Of a DNA stretch of 64,000 bases, positions 1-8,860 are shown in pieces (the first letter of the stretch is position 1; the number at the start of each line of letters is the position of its first letter). Both the position numbers and the translations under genes were made by a program. Under the pieces are notes generated by a model. The model was not told the DNA's origin, did no database searches, and was given only the letters and a program-made list of their open reading frames with translations. The DNA is taken from the NCBI RefSeq assembly GCF_020886775.1, contig NZ_AP024525.1:3658001-3722000 (forward strand), written 5' to 3'. The stretch comes from Sinomonas cyclohexanicum. GTDB taxonomy: Bacteria; Actinomycetota; Actinomycetes; Actinomycetales; Micrococcaceae.

Positions 1-2
1 CG

Positions 3-35
3 CTGCGGCACCGCCGCGAGCTGCTCGCGGGCTGA
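3..35 (+). CDS. C-terminal end of an upstream gene (partial)
   Basis: Frame 3 is open from the window edge to a TGA at 33-35 and reads LRHRRELLAG. The basic, alanine/leucine-rich tail looks like an ordinary protein C-terminus, but ten residues cannot identify a family. It is called only because it ends just before the next interpretable sequence on the same strand. Confidence 0.25.
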   Translation: MRHRRELLAG

Positions 36-94
36 CGAGCCGGTGAACCACGAAGCATCCCACGAACAGCGGTCTGGACTGTCCGTGGGATGCA

Positions 95-500
95 CGTGCG
101 TTGGCCCTCGCCCACGCCCTCCACGGCCATACCAGCCTCACGGTCACTGCCCCCGCGCTCAACACCGTCCAGGAACTCTCCGACTCCCCCGGTATCCAGG
201 TCGACTGTCTCGGAGGCCGGCTCCGGAGCGTGAGCCAGACCTTTGTCGGGCCGCTCGCCGAAGCCGCCCTCGAACGCATGACGTTCGACAGGGTGTTCCT
301 CGGCGCGGACGCGGTCACCGCCCGGCCAGCGTCCCTTCCACGCGTGGGTACGCCTGCCACTTCCCTGGACGCTGGTCACCGACGCCAGCGCGGACCCCGA
401 TCAGGTCGAGCTCTTCCGACGTGCGGGCACGCAGGTCCAAACCGTACCGGTCGAGCACGCGGCCCCTCGTGGCGATCTCCTCCGAGAAGAAGTGGGCTGA
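95..500 (+). pseudogene. Truncated, internally deleted DeoR-family transcriptional regulator
   Basis: Two pieces of one DeoR-type sugar-sensing domain lie in different frames. Frame 2 (about 98-323) reads ALAHALHGHTSLTVTAPALN and ends FDRVFLGADAVTA, typical of the first part of DeoRC. Frame 3 (about 324-500, stop TGA 498-500) reads RPFHAWVRLPLPWTLVTDAS and on to VQTVPV, typical of the end of the same domain. The DNA-binding helix-turn-helix is missing, and roughly 35 residues that normally join the two pieces are gone. No intact start or full frame exists, so this is a dead regulator. It lies directly upstream of the hydroxyquinol operon, so it may once have controlled that operon or a neighbouring sugar operon; that part is inference. 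Confidence 0.6.
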
Positions 501-639
501 CCAGCGGTCTGGTTCCGGTCCTGATGCGTTTTTGACGGAATCCGCCGTGATGCCGCGCACCCCGTCCTGTGGCCCCGATCACGGCGGACGATTGCTGACA
601 GGAACCGGCACCGGCGCCGGCTCGAACGCAAGGAGCATC

Positions 640-2475
640 ATGGTTGTCTTCAACGACGGCGTGGCGGAGACCGCGACGCCAGAGACCAATGTTGTCGAGA
701 CCGACGTACTGATCGTCGGCTCCGGCCCCGCGGGATCGTCCGCGGCCCTGTTCCTGTCCTCGCTCGGGATCGCGAACATCATGATCACCAAGTACCGCTG
801 GACGGCGAACACCCCGCGGGCCCACATCACCAACCAGCGGACCATGGAGATCTTCCGCGACCTCGGCATCGAGGAGCAGGTCCTCGCGGAGGCCACTCCG
901 CACCACATGATCGGCGACACGGTGTTCTGCACCTCGATCGCCGGGGACGAGATCGGCCGCATCCTCACGTGGGGCACGCACCCCGCCCGGCATGCCGACT
1001 ACGAGCTCGCCTCGCCGTCGCTCAACTGCGACATCCCGCAGACCTACCTCGAGCCGATCCTCGTCAAGAACGCGACGATGCGCGGCACTCAGACGCAGTT
1101 CTCCACCGAGTACATCTCCCACGAGCAGGACGCCGACGGCGTGAACGTGCGCGTGCTCAACCGGCTCACCGGGACCGAGTACACGATCCGCGCCAAGTAC
1201 CTCATCGGCGCGGACGGCGCCCGCTCGAAGGTCGCGGCCGACGTCGTGCTTCCGTACGAGGGGCAGATGGACATCGCCGGATCCATGAACATCACGTTCA
1301 AGGCGGACCTGGCCAAGCTCGTGGGGCACCGCCCCTCGGTCCTGTACTGGGTGGTGCAGCCGGGCTCGAACATCGGCGGAATCGGCGCCGGCCTCGTGCG
1401 CATGGTGCGGCCGTGGAACGAGTGGCTCATCGTCTGGGGCTTCGACATCACCCAGGGCACGCCCGAGGTGACCGAGGAGGACGCGCTGCAGGTGGTGCGG
1501 AACCTCATCGGCGTGCCGGATCTCGACGCCGAGATCACCGGCATCTCCCTGTGGGGCAACAACGAGCAGTTCGCCACGGCCCTGCAGAAGGGCCGCGTCT
1601 TCTGCGCCGGAGACGCCGTCCACAAGCATCCGCCGAGCAACGGGCTCGGCTCGAACACGTCCATCCAGGACTCGTACAACCTTGCGTGGAAGATCGCGGC
1701 CGTGCTCAAGGGCCAGGCCGATCCGAGCCTCCTGGACACGTACACCGCCGAGCGGGCGCCGGTGGCCCGGCAGATCGTGACCCGCGCGAACCAGTCGGGG
1801 CGCGAGTTCGTGAAGCTCTTCGAGGCGCTCGGCCTCACGGAGGCCGAGACGGAGGAGGAGATGCGCGCGGCGATCGAGTCCCGCAAGGACGCGACGCCGG
1901 AGGGTGCGGCCAAGCGCGCCGCCGTCCGGGAGGCGATGGAGCTGAAGAACTACGAGTTCAACGCGCACGGCGTGGAGCTCGGCCAGTACTACCGCTCCGC
2001 GGCCATCGCCGGCGACGGCACCGAGCGCCCCGCGCCGACCCGCGACCCGGAGCTGTACTACGAGCCCTCCACCGATCCCGGCGTCCGCCTCCCGCACGCG
2101 TGGGTCGGCGACTGGGTCAACAAGGTCTCCACGCACGATCTTGCCCCGTACGGCCAGTTCACGTTGTTCACCGGCGTCACGGGCGAGGACTGGACTACCG
2201 CTGCGCAGAAGGTCTCGGACCAGCTCGGGGTGAGGGTCGACGCCGTCGTGATCGGTCCCGGACGCGAGGTCACCGACCTGTACTTCGACTGGGAGCGGCT
2301 GCGCGGCGTCGCGGAGGACGGCGCCGTCCTGGTCCGCCCCGACAAGCACGTGGGCTGGCGCTCGCAGACACTGCCGACCGACCCGGAAGCGGCGCTGCGC
2401 GCCGCCATGGAACAGATCCTCGGACCCGCCGCACCGGCGGACGCCGCACCAGCAGAAAACGGAGCAATCGCATGA
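640..2475 (+). CDS. FAD-dependent aromatic-ring hydroxylase (TfdB/resorcinol hydroxylase type)
   Basis: The 611-aa class A flavoprotein monooxygenase is expected to insert one oxygen into a phenolic ring using NAD(P)H and FAD. Visible motifs are the ADP-binding GSGPAG at residues 27-32, the second FAD/NAD(P)H site IGADGARS around 189-196, and the FAD-ribityl motif AGDAVHKHPP around 323-332. The C-terminal thioredoxin-like domain of the phenol hydroxylase/2,4-dichlorophenol hydroxylase group follows. The start is the ATG at 640, preceded by AAGGAG at 630-635; the frame stays open further upstream but crosses the DeoR relic. The stop overlaps the maleylacetate reductase start (ATGA). Neighbours make a resorcinol-like substrate giving hydroxyquinol the best guess, but the exact phenol is not determined by sequence. 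Confidence 0.85.
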   Translation: MVVFNDGVAETATPETNVVETDVLIVGSGPAGSSAALFLSSLGIANIMITKYRWTANTPRAHITNQRTMEIFRDLGIEEQVLAEATPHHMIGDTVFCTSIAGDEIGRILTWGTHPARHADYELASPSLNCDIPQTYLEPILVKNATMRGTQTQFSTEYISHEQDADGVNVRVLNRLTGTEYTIRAKYLIGADGARSKVAADVVLPYEGQMDIAGSMNITFKADLAKLVGHRPSVLYWVVQPGSNIGGIGAGLVRMVRPWNEWLIVWGFDITQGTPEVTEEDALQVVRNLIGVPDLDAEITGISLWGNNEQFATALQKGRVFCAGDAVHKHPPSNGLGSNTSIQDSYNLAWKIAAVLKGQADPSLLDTYTAERAPVARQIVTRANQSGREFVKLFEALGLTEAETEEEMRAAIESRKDATPEGAAKRAAVREAMELKNYEFNAHGVELGQYYRSAAIAGDGTERPAPTRDPELYYEPSTDPGVRLPHAWVGDWVNKVSTHDLAPYGQFTLFTGVTGEDWTTAAQKVSDQLGVRVDAVVIGPGREVTDLYFDWERLRGVAEDGAVLVRPDKHVGWRSQTLPTDPEAALRAAMEQILGPAAPADAAPAENGAIA

Positions 2476-3563
2476 GCCTGACCTTTGACCACGTGACCCT
2501 CGGGCAGCGGGTGCTGTTCGGGTCGGGGAAGGCCGCCGTGAACCTGGCCGCGGAGGTGGCCCGTCTCGGCTCGGAGCGGGTGATGGTGATCGCCTCCGAG
2601 TCCGAGCTGCCGATGGCCAGGGACGTCGCGTCGGGGATCGAGGTGGCGCTGTGGCACGACGAGGTGGTCATGCATGTGCCGGTCGAGGTCGCCGAGCGTG
2701 CCCGGGCCGCCGCGGCAGAGGCGGGGATCGACCTCATCGTCTCCGTGGGCGGGGGCTCCACGACGGGCCTGGCCAAGGCCGTGGCCCTTACGTCCGGGAT
2801 CCCGATCGTGGCGGTCCCGACCACCTACGCGGGCTCGGAGGCGACCAACGTGTGGGGCCTGACCGAGGGCGCCCGCAAGACCACCGGAGTGGACGAGCGC
2901 GTCCTGCCCGCCACCGTGGTGTACGACGCCGCGCTGACCCTCACGCTGCCCGTCCCCCTCTCGGTGGCGTCAGGGCTGAACGGGATGGCGCACTGCGTGG
3001 ACTCGCTCTGGGGTCCCCGGGCGGACCCGATCAACGCCGCCATGGCCGCCGAGGGCATCCGCGCCCTCGCCAACGGGCTCCCGGCGATCGTAGCCGATCC
3101 GACCGGGGCCGAGGGCGCCCCGGGGCGGGAGCAAGCGCTCTACGGGGCGTACCTGGCCGCGGTCTCGTTCGCCTCGGCCGGATCCGGGATGCACCACAAG
3201 ATCTGCCATGTCCTGGGCGGGACGTTCAACCTCCCCCACGCCCAGACCCACGCGACCGTGCTGCCGTATGTGCTCGCGTTCAATGCCCCGTACGCGCCCG
3301 AAGCCGCCGGGCGGATCGCCGCCGCGTTCGGCACCGCCGATGCGCTTGAGGGCCTCCAGGCCCTGCGGGAGCGGCTCGACGCACCCCGCGCCCTGGCCGA
3401 CCTCGGCTTCAGCGAGGCCGGGATCGCCGAGGCCGTGGCCGTCGCCCTGCCCGCGATCCCCGCGAACAACCCCCGCCCCGTGACGGAGAAGAACCTCACC
3501 GCCCTGCTGCGCGCGGCCCTGACCGGCGAAGACCCCAAGACCCTCACCGACGAGCTCGACTGA
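2472..3563 (+). CDS. Maleylacetate reductase
   Basis: A 363-aa member of the iron-alcohol-dehydrogenase-like superfamily that reduces maleylacetate to 3-oxoadipate with NAD(P)H, the last step before entry into the 3-oxoadipate pathway. The nucleotide-binding stretch [13 protein letters not shown] and the following [11 protein letters not shown] match the maleylacetate reductase branch, as does [20 protein letters not shown] in the C-terminal helical domain. Length is normal for the family. The ATG overlaps the previous stop by four bases, indicating translational coupling, and the dioxygenase follows after 11 bases. No truncation or odd residue was noticed. Confidence 0.9.
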   Translation: MSLTFDHVTLGQRVLFGSGKAAVNLAAEVARLGSERVMVIASESELPMARDVASGIEVALWHDEVVMHVPVEVAERARAAAAEAGIDLIVSVGGGSTTGLAKAVALTSGIPIVAVPTTYAGSEATNVWGLTEGARKTTGVDERVLPATVVYDAALTLTLPVPLSVASGLNGMAHCVDSLWGPRADPINAAMAAEGIRALANGLPAIVADPTGAEGAPGREQALYGAYLAAVSFASAGSGMHHKICHVLGGTFNLPHAQTHATVLPYVLAFNAPYAPEAAGRIAAAFGTADALEGLQALRERLDAPRALADLGFSEAGIAEAVAVALPAIPANNPRPVTEKNLTALLRAALTGEDPKTLTDELD

Positions 3564-3574
3564 GAGGACCAGAC

Positions 3575-4531
3575 ATGACCACGAACCCCACCGCCGCCCC
3601 CGGCACCGAGCCCGGCCACGCGCCGTCGCCCGCCCCGCCGGTCTCCCCGGAGCAGGCCGCGATCGAGCAGGCCCTCACCGACCAGGTCGTCGCGTCCTTC
3701 GCCGGCGCCCCGGACCCCCGCCTGAGGTACCTCATGGAGGCGCTCACCCGCCACCTCCACGCGTTCATCCGCGAGGTACGCCTCACCGAGGACGAGTGGA
3801 ACACCGGCATCGAGTTCCTCACCGCCGCCGGCCACATCACCGACGACCGGCGTCAGGAGTTCATCCTGCTCTCCGACGTCCTCGGCGCCTCCATGCAGAC
3901 CATCGCGGTGAACAACGAGGCCGTGCCCGGCGCTGCCCACCCGGCCACCGAGGCGACCGTCTTCGGGCCGTTCTTCGTCAACGACGCCCCCGAGATCCCG
4001 AGCGGCGGGGACATCGCCGGCGGTGCGCACGGGCAGCCGTGCTGGGTCGAGGGCACCGTCACCGACACCGACGGCAACCCCGTCCCCGGCGCCAGGATCG
4101 AGGTCTGGGAGGCCGACGACGAGGGATTCTACGACGTCCAGTACACCGATGGACGCGTGGCAGGGCGGGCGCATCTCTTCTCGGACTCCGAGGGGAAGTA
4201 CGCCTTCTGGGGACTCACCCCCACCCCGTACCCCATTCCCCACGACGGCCCCGTGGGCAAGATGCTCGCCGCCACCGGGCGGTCCCCGGTGCGCGCGTCC
4301 CACCTGCACTTCATGGTGACCGCCCCGGGCCAGCGCACCCTCGTGACGCACATCTTCGTCAACGGCGATCCGCAGATCGAGATCGGTGATTCGGTGTTCG
4401 GCGTCAAGGACTCCCTCATCAAGGACTTCCACCACCAGCCCGCCGGAACCCCCACACCCGACGGCCGCACCCTCGACACGGGCTGGGCGCGCACCACCTT
4501 CAACATCGTCCTCGCCCCCGCCGACGCATAG
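3575..4531 (+). CDS. Hydroxyquinol 1,2-dioxygenase (intradiol)
   Basis: A 318-aa intradiol ring-cleaving dioxygenase that opens hydroxyquinol (1,2,4-trihydroxybenzene) to maleylacetate. The N-terminal dimerisation domain (about residues 30-110) is of the catechol/hydroxyquinol type. The non-haem Fe(III) ligands are visible as Tyr186 (GFYDVQ), Tyr219 ([11 protein letters not shown]), His243 and His245 (RASHLHFMV). GAGAGGA lies just upstream of the ATG. Its place after a flavin hydroxylase and a maleylacetate reductase favours hydroxyquinol over catechol as substrate. It is the last gene of the operon; the next gene is convergent. Confidence 0.9.
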   Translation: MTTNPTAAPGTEPGHAPSPAPPVSPEQAAIEQALTDQVVASFAGAPDPRLRYLMEALTRHLHAFIREVRLTEDEWNTGIEFLTAAGHITDDRRQEFILLSDVLGASMQTIAVNNEAVPGAAHPATEATVFGPFFVNDAPEIPSGGDIAGGAHGQPCWVEGTVTDTDGNPVPGARIEVWEADDEGFYDVQYTDGRVAGRAHLFSDSEGKYAFWGLTPTPYPIPHDGPVGKMLAATGRSPVRASHLHFMVTAPGQRTLVTHIFVNGDPQIEIGDSVFGVKDSLIKDFHHQPAGTPTPDGRTLDTGWARTTFNIVLAPADA

Positions 4532-4536
4532 CCCAC

Positions 4537-4660
4537 CCGTTGTGGGGTCTCTGGCGCACCGTTGTGGGGTCTATGGCTTGTCAAAGACCCCGAAGCCACC
4601 CGCCAGAGACCCCGCAACCACCCGCCAGAGACCCCTCAACGGTCGGAAGTGACCCCTCAC
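4537..4660. repeat. Intergenic cluster of ~18-20-bp direct and inverted repeats between convergent genes
   Basis: Two forward copies of CCGTTGTGGGGTCTCTGGC (4538-4554 and 4559-4577, the second with one change) are followed by three inverted copies of the type GCCAGAGACCCCGCAACC (4583-4600 degenerate, 4602-4618, 4624-4640). A short relative, TGACCCCTCA, lies at 4650-4659. The copies can pair in several ways into nested hairpins. The position between convergent 3' ends fits a bidirectional terminator, but the multi-copy build is unlike the single GC-rich hairpins elsewhere in the window. Confidence 0.75.
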
Positions 4661-4661
4661 G

Positions 4662-5444
4662 CTAGAGGGCGGCGCTGACCCGGCCCCCCTCGGCCTCGAG
4701 CCAGACGAGCCGGCGCTGGATCTTCTCCCCCACCCCGTCCTCCCACATCCGCGCCCAGCCGCCTCCCAGCGTCTGGGCGCGGTGGCGCATGAGGTGCCAG
4801 GACCGCTCCGTCCGCCGGACCGCCGTCGGGACGAAGAGGGTGCGGGAGGCAGCGTCGAGCCCGTAGGCGTCCGCGACCAGCCCGGTACGCACGACGGCGT
4901 CCACTCCCCTGAGCGCCTCGCTGCGGTCCTGCTCGGGAGACAGCGGGGCCCAGTGGAAGCACAGGTTGATGACCTCGTCGAGGCGCGTCGCGGGGCGGAC
5001 GAGGTCGAAGTCGATGAGGGCCACGGCCTGACCGTCGCGGAACACGACGTTCTCGGGCGTGATGTCCAGATGGCCGATGAACCGCTTGGCCCCTGGAGGC
5101 GCCTCGGGTTCGGACGGGATGCCCGGAAGCTCGGGCGGGGCGACCACCTCGAGGAGGTGGTCCGGCGGCGCGAAGCCGGCCACGGCGTCGTCGTACGCGC
5201 GGAGCAGGCGTGCCACCGAGGCGAGCCGAGCATCGGAGGCGAGCCACGGGGGGTGCGGACGGCCGGCAACCTCGCCTTGAATGAAGGTGAGGACCTCGCG
5301 GCCTCGCTCGTCGAGGCCGAGGAAACGCGGGGCGCCGTCGAACCCGACGGCCTCGAGGTGCGCCAGGACGGCGTGGACGAGGGGCGAGTGGGGGCCCACG
5401 GGCCGGCGGACGGTATCCCCGACGCGGACGATCCCCTCGGTCAC
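4662..5444 (-). CDS. APH-family phosphotransferase (aminoglycoside/choline kinase fold)
   Basis: About 260 aa. The catalytic-loop motif FIGHLDITPENVVF (Brenner-type HxDxxxxN) and the metal-binding segment ALIDFDLVRP are clear, placing it in the protein-kinase-like APH fold. Substrate is unknown; such orphan genes are common in actinobacteria and need not give antibiotic resistance. The likely start is the GTG at 5444, preceded by GGGGGGC. The frame stays open further upstream only as a low-complexity Thr-rich translation of the His-rich gene's DNA, so the longer form is rejected. It lies downstream of the His-rich gene on the same strand, 52 bases away, and may be co-transcribed. Confidence 0.75.
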   Translation of the reverse strand: MTEGIVRVGDTVRRPVGPHSPLVHAVLAHLEAVGFDGAPRFLGLDERGREVLTFIQGEVAGRPHPPWLASDARLASVARLLRAYDDAVAGFAPPDHLLEVVAPPELPGIPSEPEAPPGAKRFIGHLDITPENVVFRDGQAVALIDFDLVRPATRLDEVINLCFHWAPLSPEQDRSEALRGVDAVVRTGLVADAYGLDAASRTLFVPTAVRRTERSWHLMRHRAQTLGGGWARMWEDGVGEKIQRRLVWLEAEGGRVSAAL

Positions 5445-5453
5445 GTCGCCCCC

Positions 5454-5498
5454 CGGCAGCGGGACCTCCGGCAGCGGGACCTCGGGCAGGGGGACCTC
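5454..5498. repeat. Three tandem 15-bp repeats between the His-rich gene and the kinase
   Basis: CGGCAGCGGGACCTC occurs at 5454-5468 and 5469-5483 and, with two changes, at 5484-5498. The third unit overlaps the stop codon of the His-rich gene. Read in frame with the kinase the units would give VPLPE repeats, but they lie upstream of the chosen GTG start. Confidence 0.8.
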
Positions 5499-5793
5499 AG
5501 TGCTCGTCGTAGTGGTGCTCGTGCTCGGCGTGCTTGTGGCCGTCGTGGACGTAGTCCACGTGGTCGCCGTGCTGGACCTCCTCGTGGCCGCAGCCGGGCT
5601 CGTGCCTGTGGTCGTGGACGTTGTGCTCGGCCACGTGCTCGTGCTCGTCGTAGTGGTCGCCGTGGAGGAAGTGGTGGTGGTCGTCGTGCACGTAGTCGAC
5701 GTGGCTCCCATGCTGGACGGGCTCGTGGCCGCACCCGTCCCCGTGCTCGTGCTCGGCCACCGTGTGGCTCTCGTGAACGTGCGTCTTCGTCAT
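5497..5793 (-). CDS. Histidine-rich, probably metal-binding small protein
   Basis: A 98-aa protein with His, Asp and Glu throughout. It begins MTKTHVHESHTVAEHEHGDG and contains two copies of a block CGHE(P/E)VQHG(S/D)HVDYVHD, about 45 residues apart. There is no signal peptide or membrane segment. Such His-rich repeats bind Zn or Ni in storage proteins and metallochaperones; which metal is unknown. The start is set at the ATG (5791-5793) with AAGGGG upstream; a GTG six codons earlier is possible. A phosphotransferase gene follows. Confidence 0.7.
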   Translation of the reverse strand: MTKTHVHESHTVAEHEHGDGCGHEPVQHGSHVDYVHDDHHHFLHGDHYDEHEHVAEHNVHDHRHEPGCGHEEVQHGDHVDYVHDGHKHAEHEHHYDEH

Positions 5794-5907
5794 CGTGGCA
5801 GGCCCCTTCACCTCGTGTCCGTGGCGGCCCGGCAGCTCGCCGAGCGCTTGCCGCCTAGCCTACGGACGGCGTCGGCCGTCTGACCAGAGCCCGGCCGCCG
5901 CGGGACC

Positions 5908-7164
5908 TCAGCGGCTCGGCACCGGTGGGGCGTCGTCGGGTGCGGCCGCTGCCCCGATGAGGCGGAACAGGTCCTGGGCCCGGTTCGAGGTCTCGCCGTG
6001 GGCGTCGAACGCCTCGGCCTTGTACGTGGCCGCCACGGCGATGGCGATCTTCTTCGACGGCAGCGCGGCCTCCACAGCGGAGTAGCCGGCGAACATCGGA
6101 TTCTGCAGGAGCCAGTGGCCGCTGATGACCACGCCGAGCCCGTACGTGTACCCGTCGCCCTGCGGAAAGCACGTGGGGCACCCATCGACGGCGCTGGTCC
6201 TGCCGCGCAGCGCGGTCGAGACCTGGAGCGCGTGGGACTCCGGCGAGAGGAGCCTGCCCGAGCCGATCGCGTCCGCGGTCGTGGCCATGTCCGTGATGGT
6301 GGTGGTCTGGATGGCGCCCTTGGCGAGGGTCCACGAGGGATTCCAGAAGGTGGAGTCCTCGAGGAACTGCGTCGATGCCGGGATCCCGAGGTGGTCGCGG
6401 CGTTCCGCGGTGTACGCGTGGAGGACGGGCTCGGGGATGGCCGGGGTGCCCGGATCACGGGTGTCCTTGAGCCCGAGCGGACCGAGCACCTTCTCCTGCA
6501 GGAGCGCGTCGAGGGGCTTGCCCGTGATCTTCTCGAGGGCGAGGCCAAGCAGCACGTAGTTGGTGTGGGCGTAGTCCCAATTGGTCCCGGGAGCGTAGAA
6601 CAGCGGCTTGGATGCACCGATGGAGGCGAGTTCCTGAGGAGTGAACGTGCGGAACGGATTGTCGTAGAACGAGCCGATCAGGCCTTGGTCCTGCACGTAG
6701 TCCGCGTACCCGGAGGTCATCTGGGCGAGCTGCCCGAGGGTGACCTCGTTCGCGTGCGGCACGTCGGGGAGCCACGTCGCGAGCTTGTCGTCGAGGCTCG
6801 CCTTCTTCTCGTCGACGAGCTGCAGCAGCGCCGTGGACATGTAGGAGATCGCGACGGCGCCGTTGCGGAAGTGCATGTCCGTGGTCGCGGGAACGCCCGG
6901 CATGGACTCGCCGAACGCCTCGGTGATGACCGGCCGGCCATCGATCGTCACCCGGACGATCACGGCGTTGAGGTGGTCCGCGGCCATCGTGTCCGCGACG
7001 ATCGAGCGCACCTTCGCCGCGAGCTCGGAATCCGCGGACGACGCCGGGCCCGCGGCCGCCGTCGTGCTCTCGCCGCCGGCGGGGGCGGGGGTGCAGGCGC
7101 CGAGCGCGAGCATCACGGCGCTGAGCGCGGCGAGGATCAGGGGCGCGCGGTTCGGGCGGGTCAC
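5908..7164 (-). CDS. Serine beta-lactamase-like lipoprotein lacking the catalytic residues
   Basis: A 418-aa exported lipoprotein (hydrophobic leader and lipobox LGAC, Cys24) with the class C beta-lactamase/penicillin-binding-like fold. The region that normally reads FRIGSVTK is HFRNGAVAIS here, so the nucleophilic Ser is Ala103 and the general-base Lys is Ile106. The YxN motif is replaced by YAHTN, and the terminal HxG/KTG motif cannot be found. The fold is still recognisable from TLGQLAQMTSGYADY and NYVLLGLALEKITGKPL. It begins with a GTG that overlaps the stop of the upstream, catalytically intact paralogue (GTGA), so the two are translationally coupled. A ligand-binding or partner role is inferred. 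Confidence 0.8.
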   Translation of the reverse strand: MTRPNRAPLILAALSAVMLALGACTPAPAGGESTTAAAGPASSADSELAAKVRSIVADTMAADHLNAVIVRVTIDGRPVITEAFGESMPGVPATTDMHFRNGAVAISYMSTALLQLVDEKKASLDDKLATWLPDVPHANEVTLGQLAQMTSGYADYVQDQGLIGSFYDNPFRTFTPQELASIGASKPLFYAPGTNWDYAHTNYVLLGLALEKITGKPLDALLQEKVLGPLGLKDTRDPGTPAIPEPVLHAYTAERRDHLGIPASTQFLEDSTFWNPSWTLAKGAIQTTTITDMATTADAIGSGRLLSPESHALQVSTALRGRTSAVDGCPTCFPQGDGYTYGLGVVISGHWLLQNPMFAGYSAVEAALPSKKIAIAVAATYKAEAFDAHGETSNRAQDLFRLIGAAAAPDDAPPVPSR

Positions 7165-8807
7165 GGCTGCGCCTTCCGCGTGAACGTTCCGAGGCCGCGG
7201 GTGTCGTAGTAGTCGAGCCGGACGCTCGAGGCGGGCCCGGCGCCGTCGGCCGTGAAGATCGCACCGGCCAGGCCGTTGGCGTTCTCCCCAATGGAGGCGA
7301 AGGTGAAGGTGTCGCCGGTGTAGTGGGTGAGCTGGAACGTGGTGGGGCTGGCCTCGGGGCCCATGCGGAAGGCGAGGGAACCGCCGCTGTCCGCGACCGT
7401 GATCGGGCCGTAGTACGGGTTGGCGTAGGTGCCTGTGTAGGCGGACGCGGGCTTGGCCGGGGAGGTCTGGGCGGGCGGCTTGGTGTAGTCGACCGTGGGC
7501 TTGTCCGCGTCACGGATGCCCTGGAAGGCGCGCTGGGTGAACGGGAGCCAGTCGACGGTCGGGGCACCGTTCTGGGCCACGTCGAGGAAGCCGCTGCTGA
7601 TCGCCTCGGGGATGCCGTCCGGCTGCCCGTTCGTGAGGACCACGATGCCGAGCTGCTCGCCGGGGAGCATGGCGACCGAGGTCGCGGCGCCGAGGTTGAA
7701 GGCCCCGGAGTGGCCGAGCTGGAGCCGCGACTGGGCGTCGTAGCCGACGTTCCAGCCCATGCCGTAGAAATGGGTCCGGGCTGCCGGCCCCGAGGGCGGC
7801 CCCGAGACGATCTGCGGCACGTGGGTGGCCGCGAGCGCCGCGGAGTCCACGACGGGCTGGCCGCCGTACGTGCCGTTCCCCAGCTGGAGGCGGATCCACT
7901 CGACGAGGTCCCGCACGGAGGAGCTCGCGCCGCCGGCGGGGGCCTCGGCGTCGGGGTCGCGGCTGTACTTGGCCACCCAGTTCTGGCCGTCCCGGACGTG
8001 GAGGAGCGCCCGGTCCGGGGCCTTGAGGTAGTCGGCGTGGCGGTAGCTGGTCGAGGCCATCTTCAGCGGCGTGAACAGCACCTCGTCCGCGACGTCCTCC
8101 CAGGGCTTGCCCATCGCGGCCGCCGCGGCCACGCCAGCCTCGGTGTAGCCGAAGTTGCTGTAGTTGTAGCTCGCGCGGAAGGCGTCCAGAGGCTGTTGGC
8201 TGAGGTGGGCGAGGATGTAGGCCTGGTCGAAGCCGAGGTCCTCGAGCAGGTCTCCTGCCCCGGTCGCCAGGCCGCCGCGGTGGGAGAGCAGGTCCTCGAA
8301 CGTGGCGTGCTCGGTGACGTACGGGTCGCTGAGCGCGAACCGCGGATTGTGCTTGATGAGCGGGTCGGCGAACTGCATGGCCTTGCGCCCCACGAGGGCC
8401 GCGATCACGGTCGACGCGATGGGCTTGGACACCGAGGCGACCTGGAACACCGTATCGGGCCCCACCTTGTCCTGCTTTGCCGCCTCCCTCACCCCGAAGC
8501 CCTTCAGGTACACGACCTTGTCCCGGTAGACGACGCCGACGGCGACACCCGGCACCGCGGTGCTCGACATCGCCGCCTCGACCATCCCGTCAAGCTTCCC
8601 CACGGCATCGTTGACCTTCTGCTCGGCCAGGAGGGGCGACGGCTGGCCTTCGGGAGCCGGGAGGAGCGACGGCGAGGGGGAGGCCGTGCTCGCGGTCTGA
8701 GTGGGGGTGCAGGCCGAGATGAGGGGCGCCGCGGCGAGGCCCACGGCGCCGGCCCCGAGGGCCCTGAGCATGGCCCGGCGCCCGGGCGGGTTCTGGAGGG
8801 TGCGCAT
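7161..8807 (-). CDS. Serine hydrolase / beta-lactamase family lipoprotein (class C fold)
   Basis: About 548 aa. The leader has a twin-arginine-like GRRAMLRALG followed by a lipobox LISAC (Cys33), so Tat export and lipid anchoring are likely. Catalytic motifs are complete: S125-V-S-K128 (FQVASVSKPIAS), YSN in SYNYSNFGY, and HSG in LGHSGAFN. A C-terminal beta-rich domain after about residue 435 (YTGTYANPYYGPITV) matches the DUF3471-like extension of such esterases. The ATG at 8807 or a GTG at 8816 could start it; neither has a strong ribosome site. Real substrates (D-amino peptides, esters) are unknown. It shares an operon with the inactive paralogue downstream. Confidence 0.85.
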   Translation of the reverse strand: MRTLQNPPGRRAMLRALGAGAVGLAAAPLISACTPTQTASTASPSPSLLPAPEGQPSPLLAEQKVNDAVGKLDGMVEAAMSSTAVPGVAVGVVYRDKVVYLKGFGVREAAKQDKVGPDTVFQVASVSKPIASTVIAALVGRKAMQFADPLIKHNPRFALSDPYVTEHATFEDLLSHRGGLATGAGDLLEDLGFDQAYILAHLSQQPLDAFRASYNYSNFGYTEAGVAAAAAMGKPWEDVADEVLFTPLKMASTSYRHADYLKAPDRALLHVRDGQNWVAKYSRDPDAEAPAGGASSSVRDLVEWIRLQLGNGTYGGQPVVDSAALAATHVPQIVSGPPSGPAARTHFYGMGWNVGYDAQSRLQLGHSGAFNLGAATSVAMLPGEQLGIVVLTNGQPDGIPEAISSGFLDVAQNGAPTVDWLPFTQRAFQGIRDADKPTVDYTKPPAQTSPAKPASAYTGTYANPYYGPITVADSGGSLAFRMGPEASPTTFQLTHYTGDTFTFASIGENANGLAGAIFTADGAGPASSVRLDYYDTRGLGTFTRKAQP

Positions 8808-8860
8808 GGACCGCACGCTACGGCAGCCCGGGGGGCGCCCAGAATAGACCTAGGTCCCCT

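Noticed and set aside
43-639. In-frame N-terminal extension of the FAD hydroxylase from GTG 43
   Set aside because: It is an Arg/Pro-rich translation of the DeoR relic; the ribosome site AAGGAG and the family's normal N-terminus place the start at 640.
376-2349. Long open frame antisense to the FAD hydroxylase
   Set aside because: Low-complexity Arg/Val/Gly-rich translation with no motif; a typical shadow frame in high-GC DNA.
5445-5711. Thr/Ser-rich N-terminal extension of the APH-fold kinase
   Set aside because: It is the His-rich gene read in another frame; the kinase fold begins after GTG 5444.
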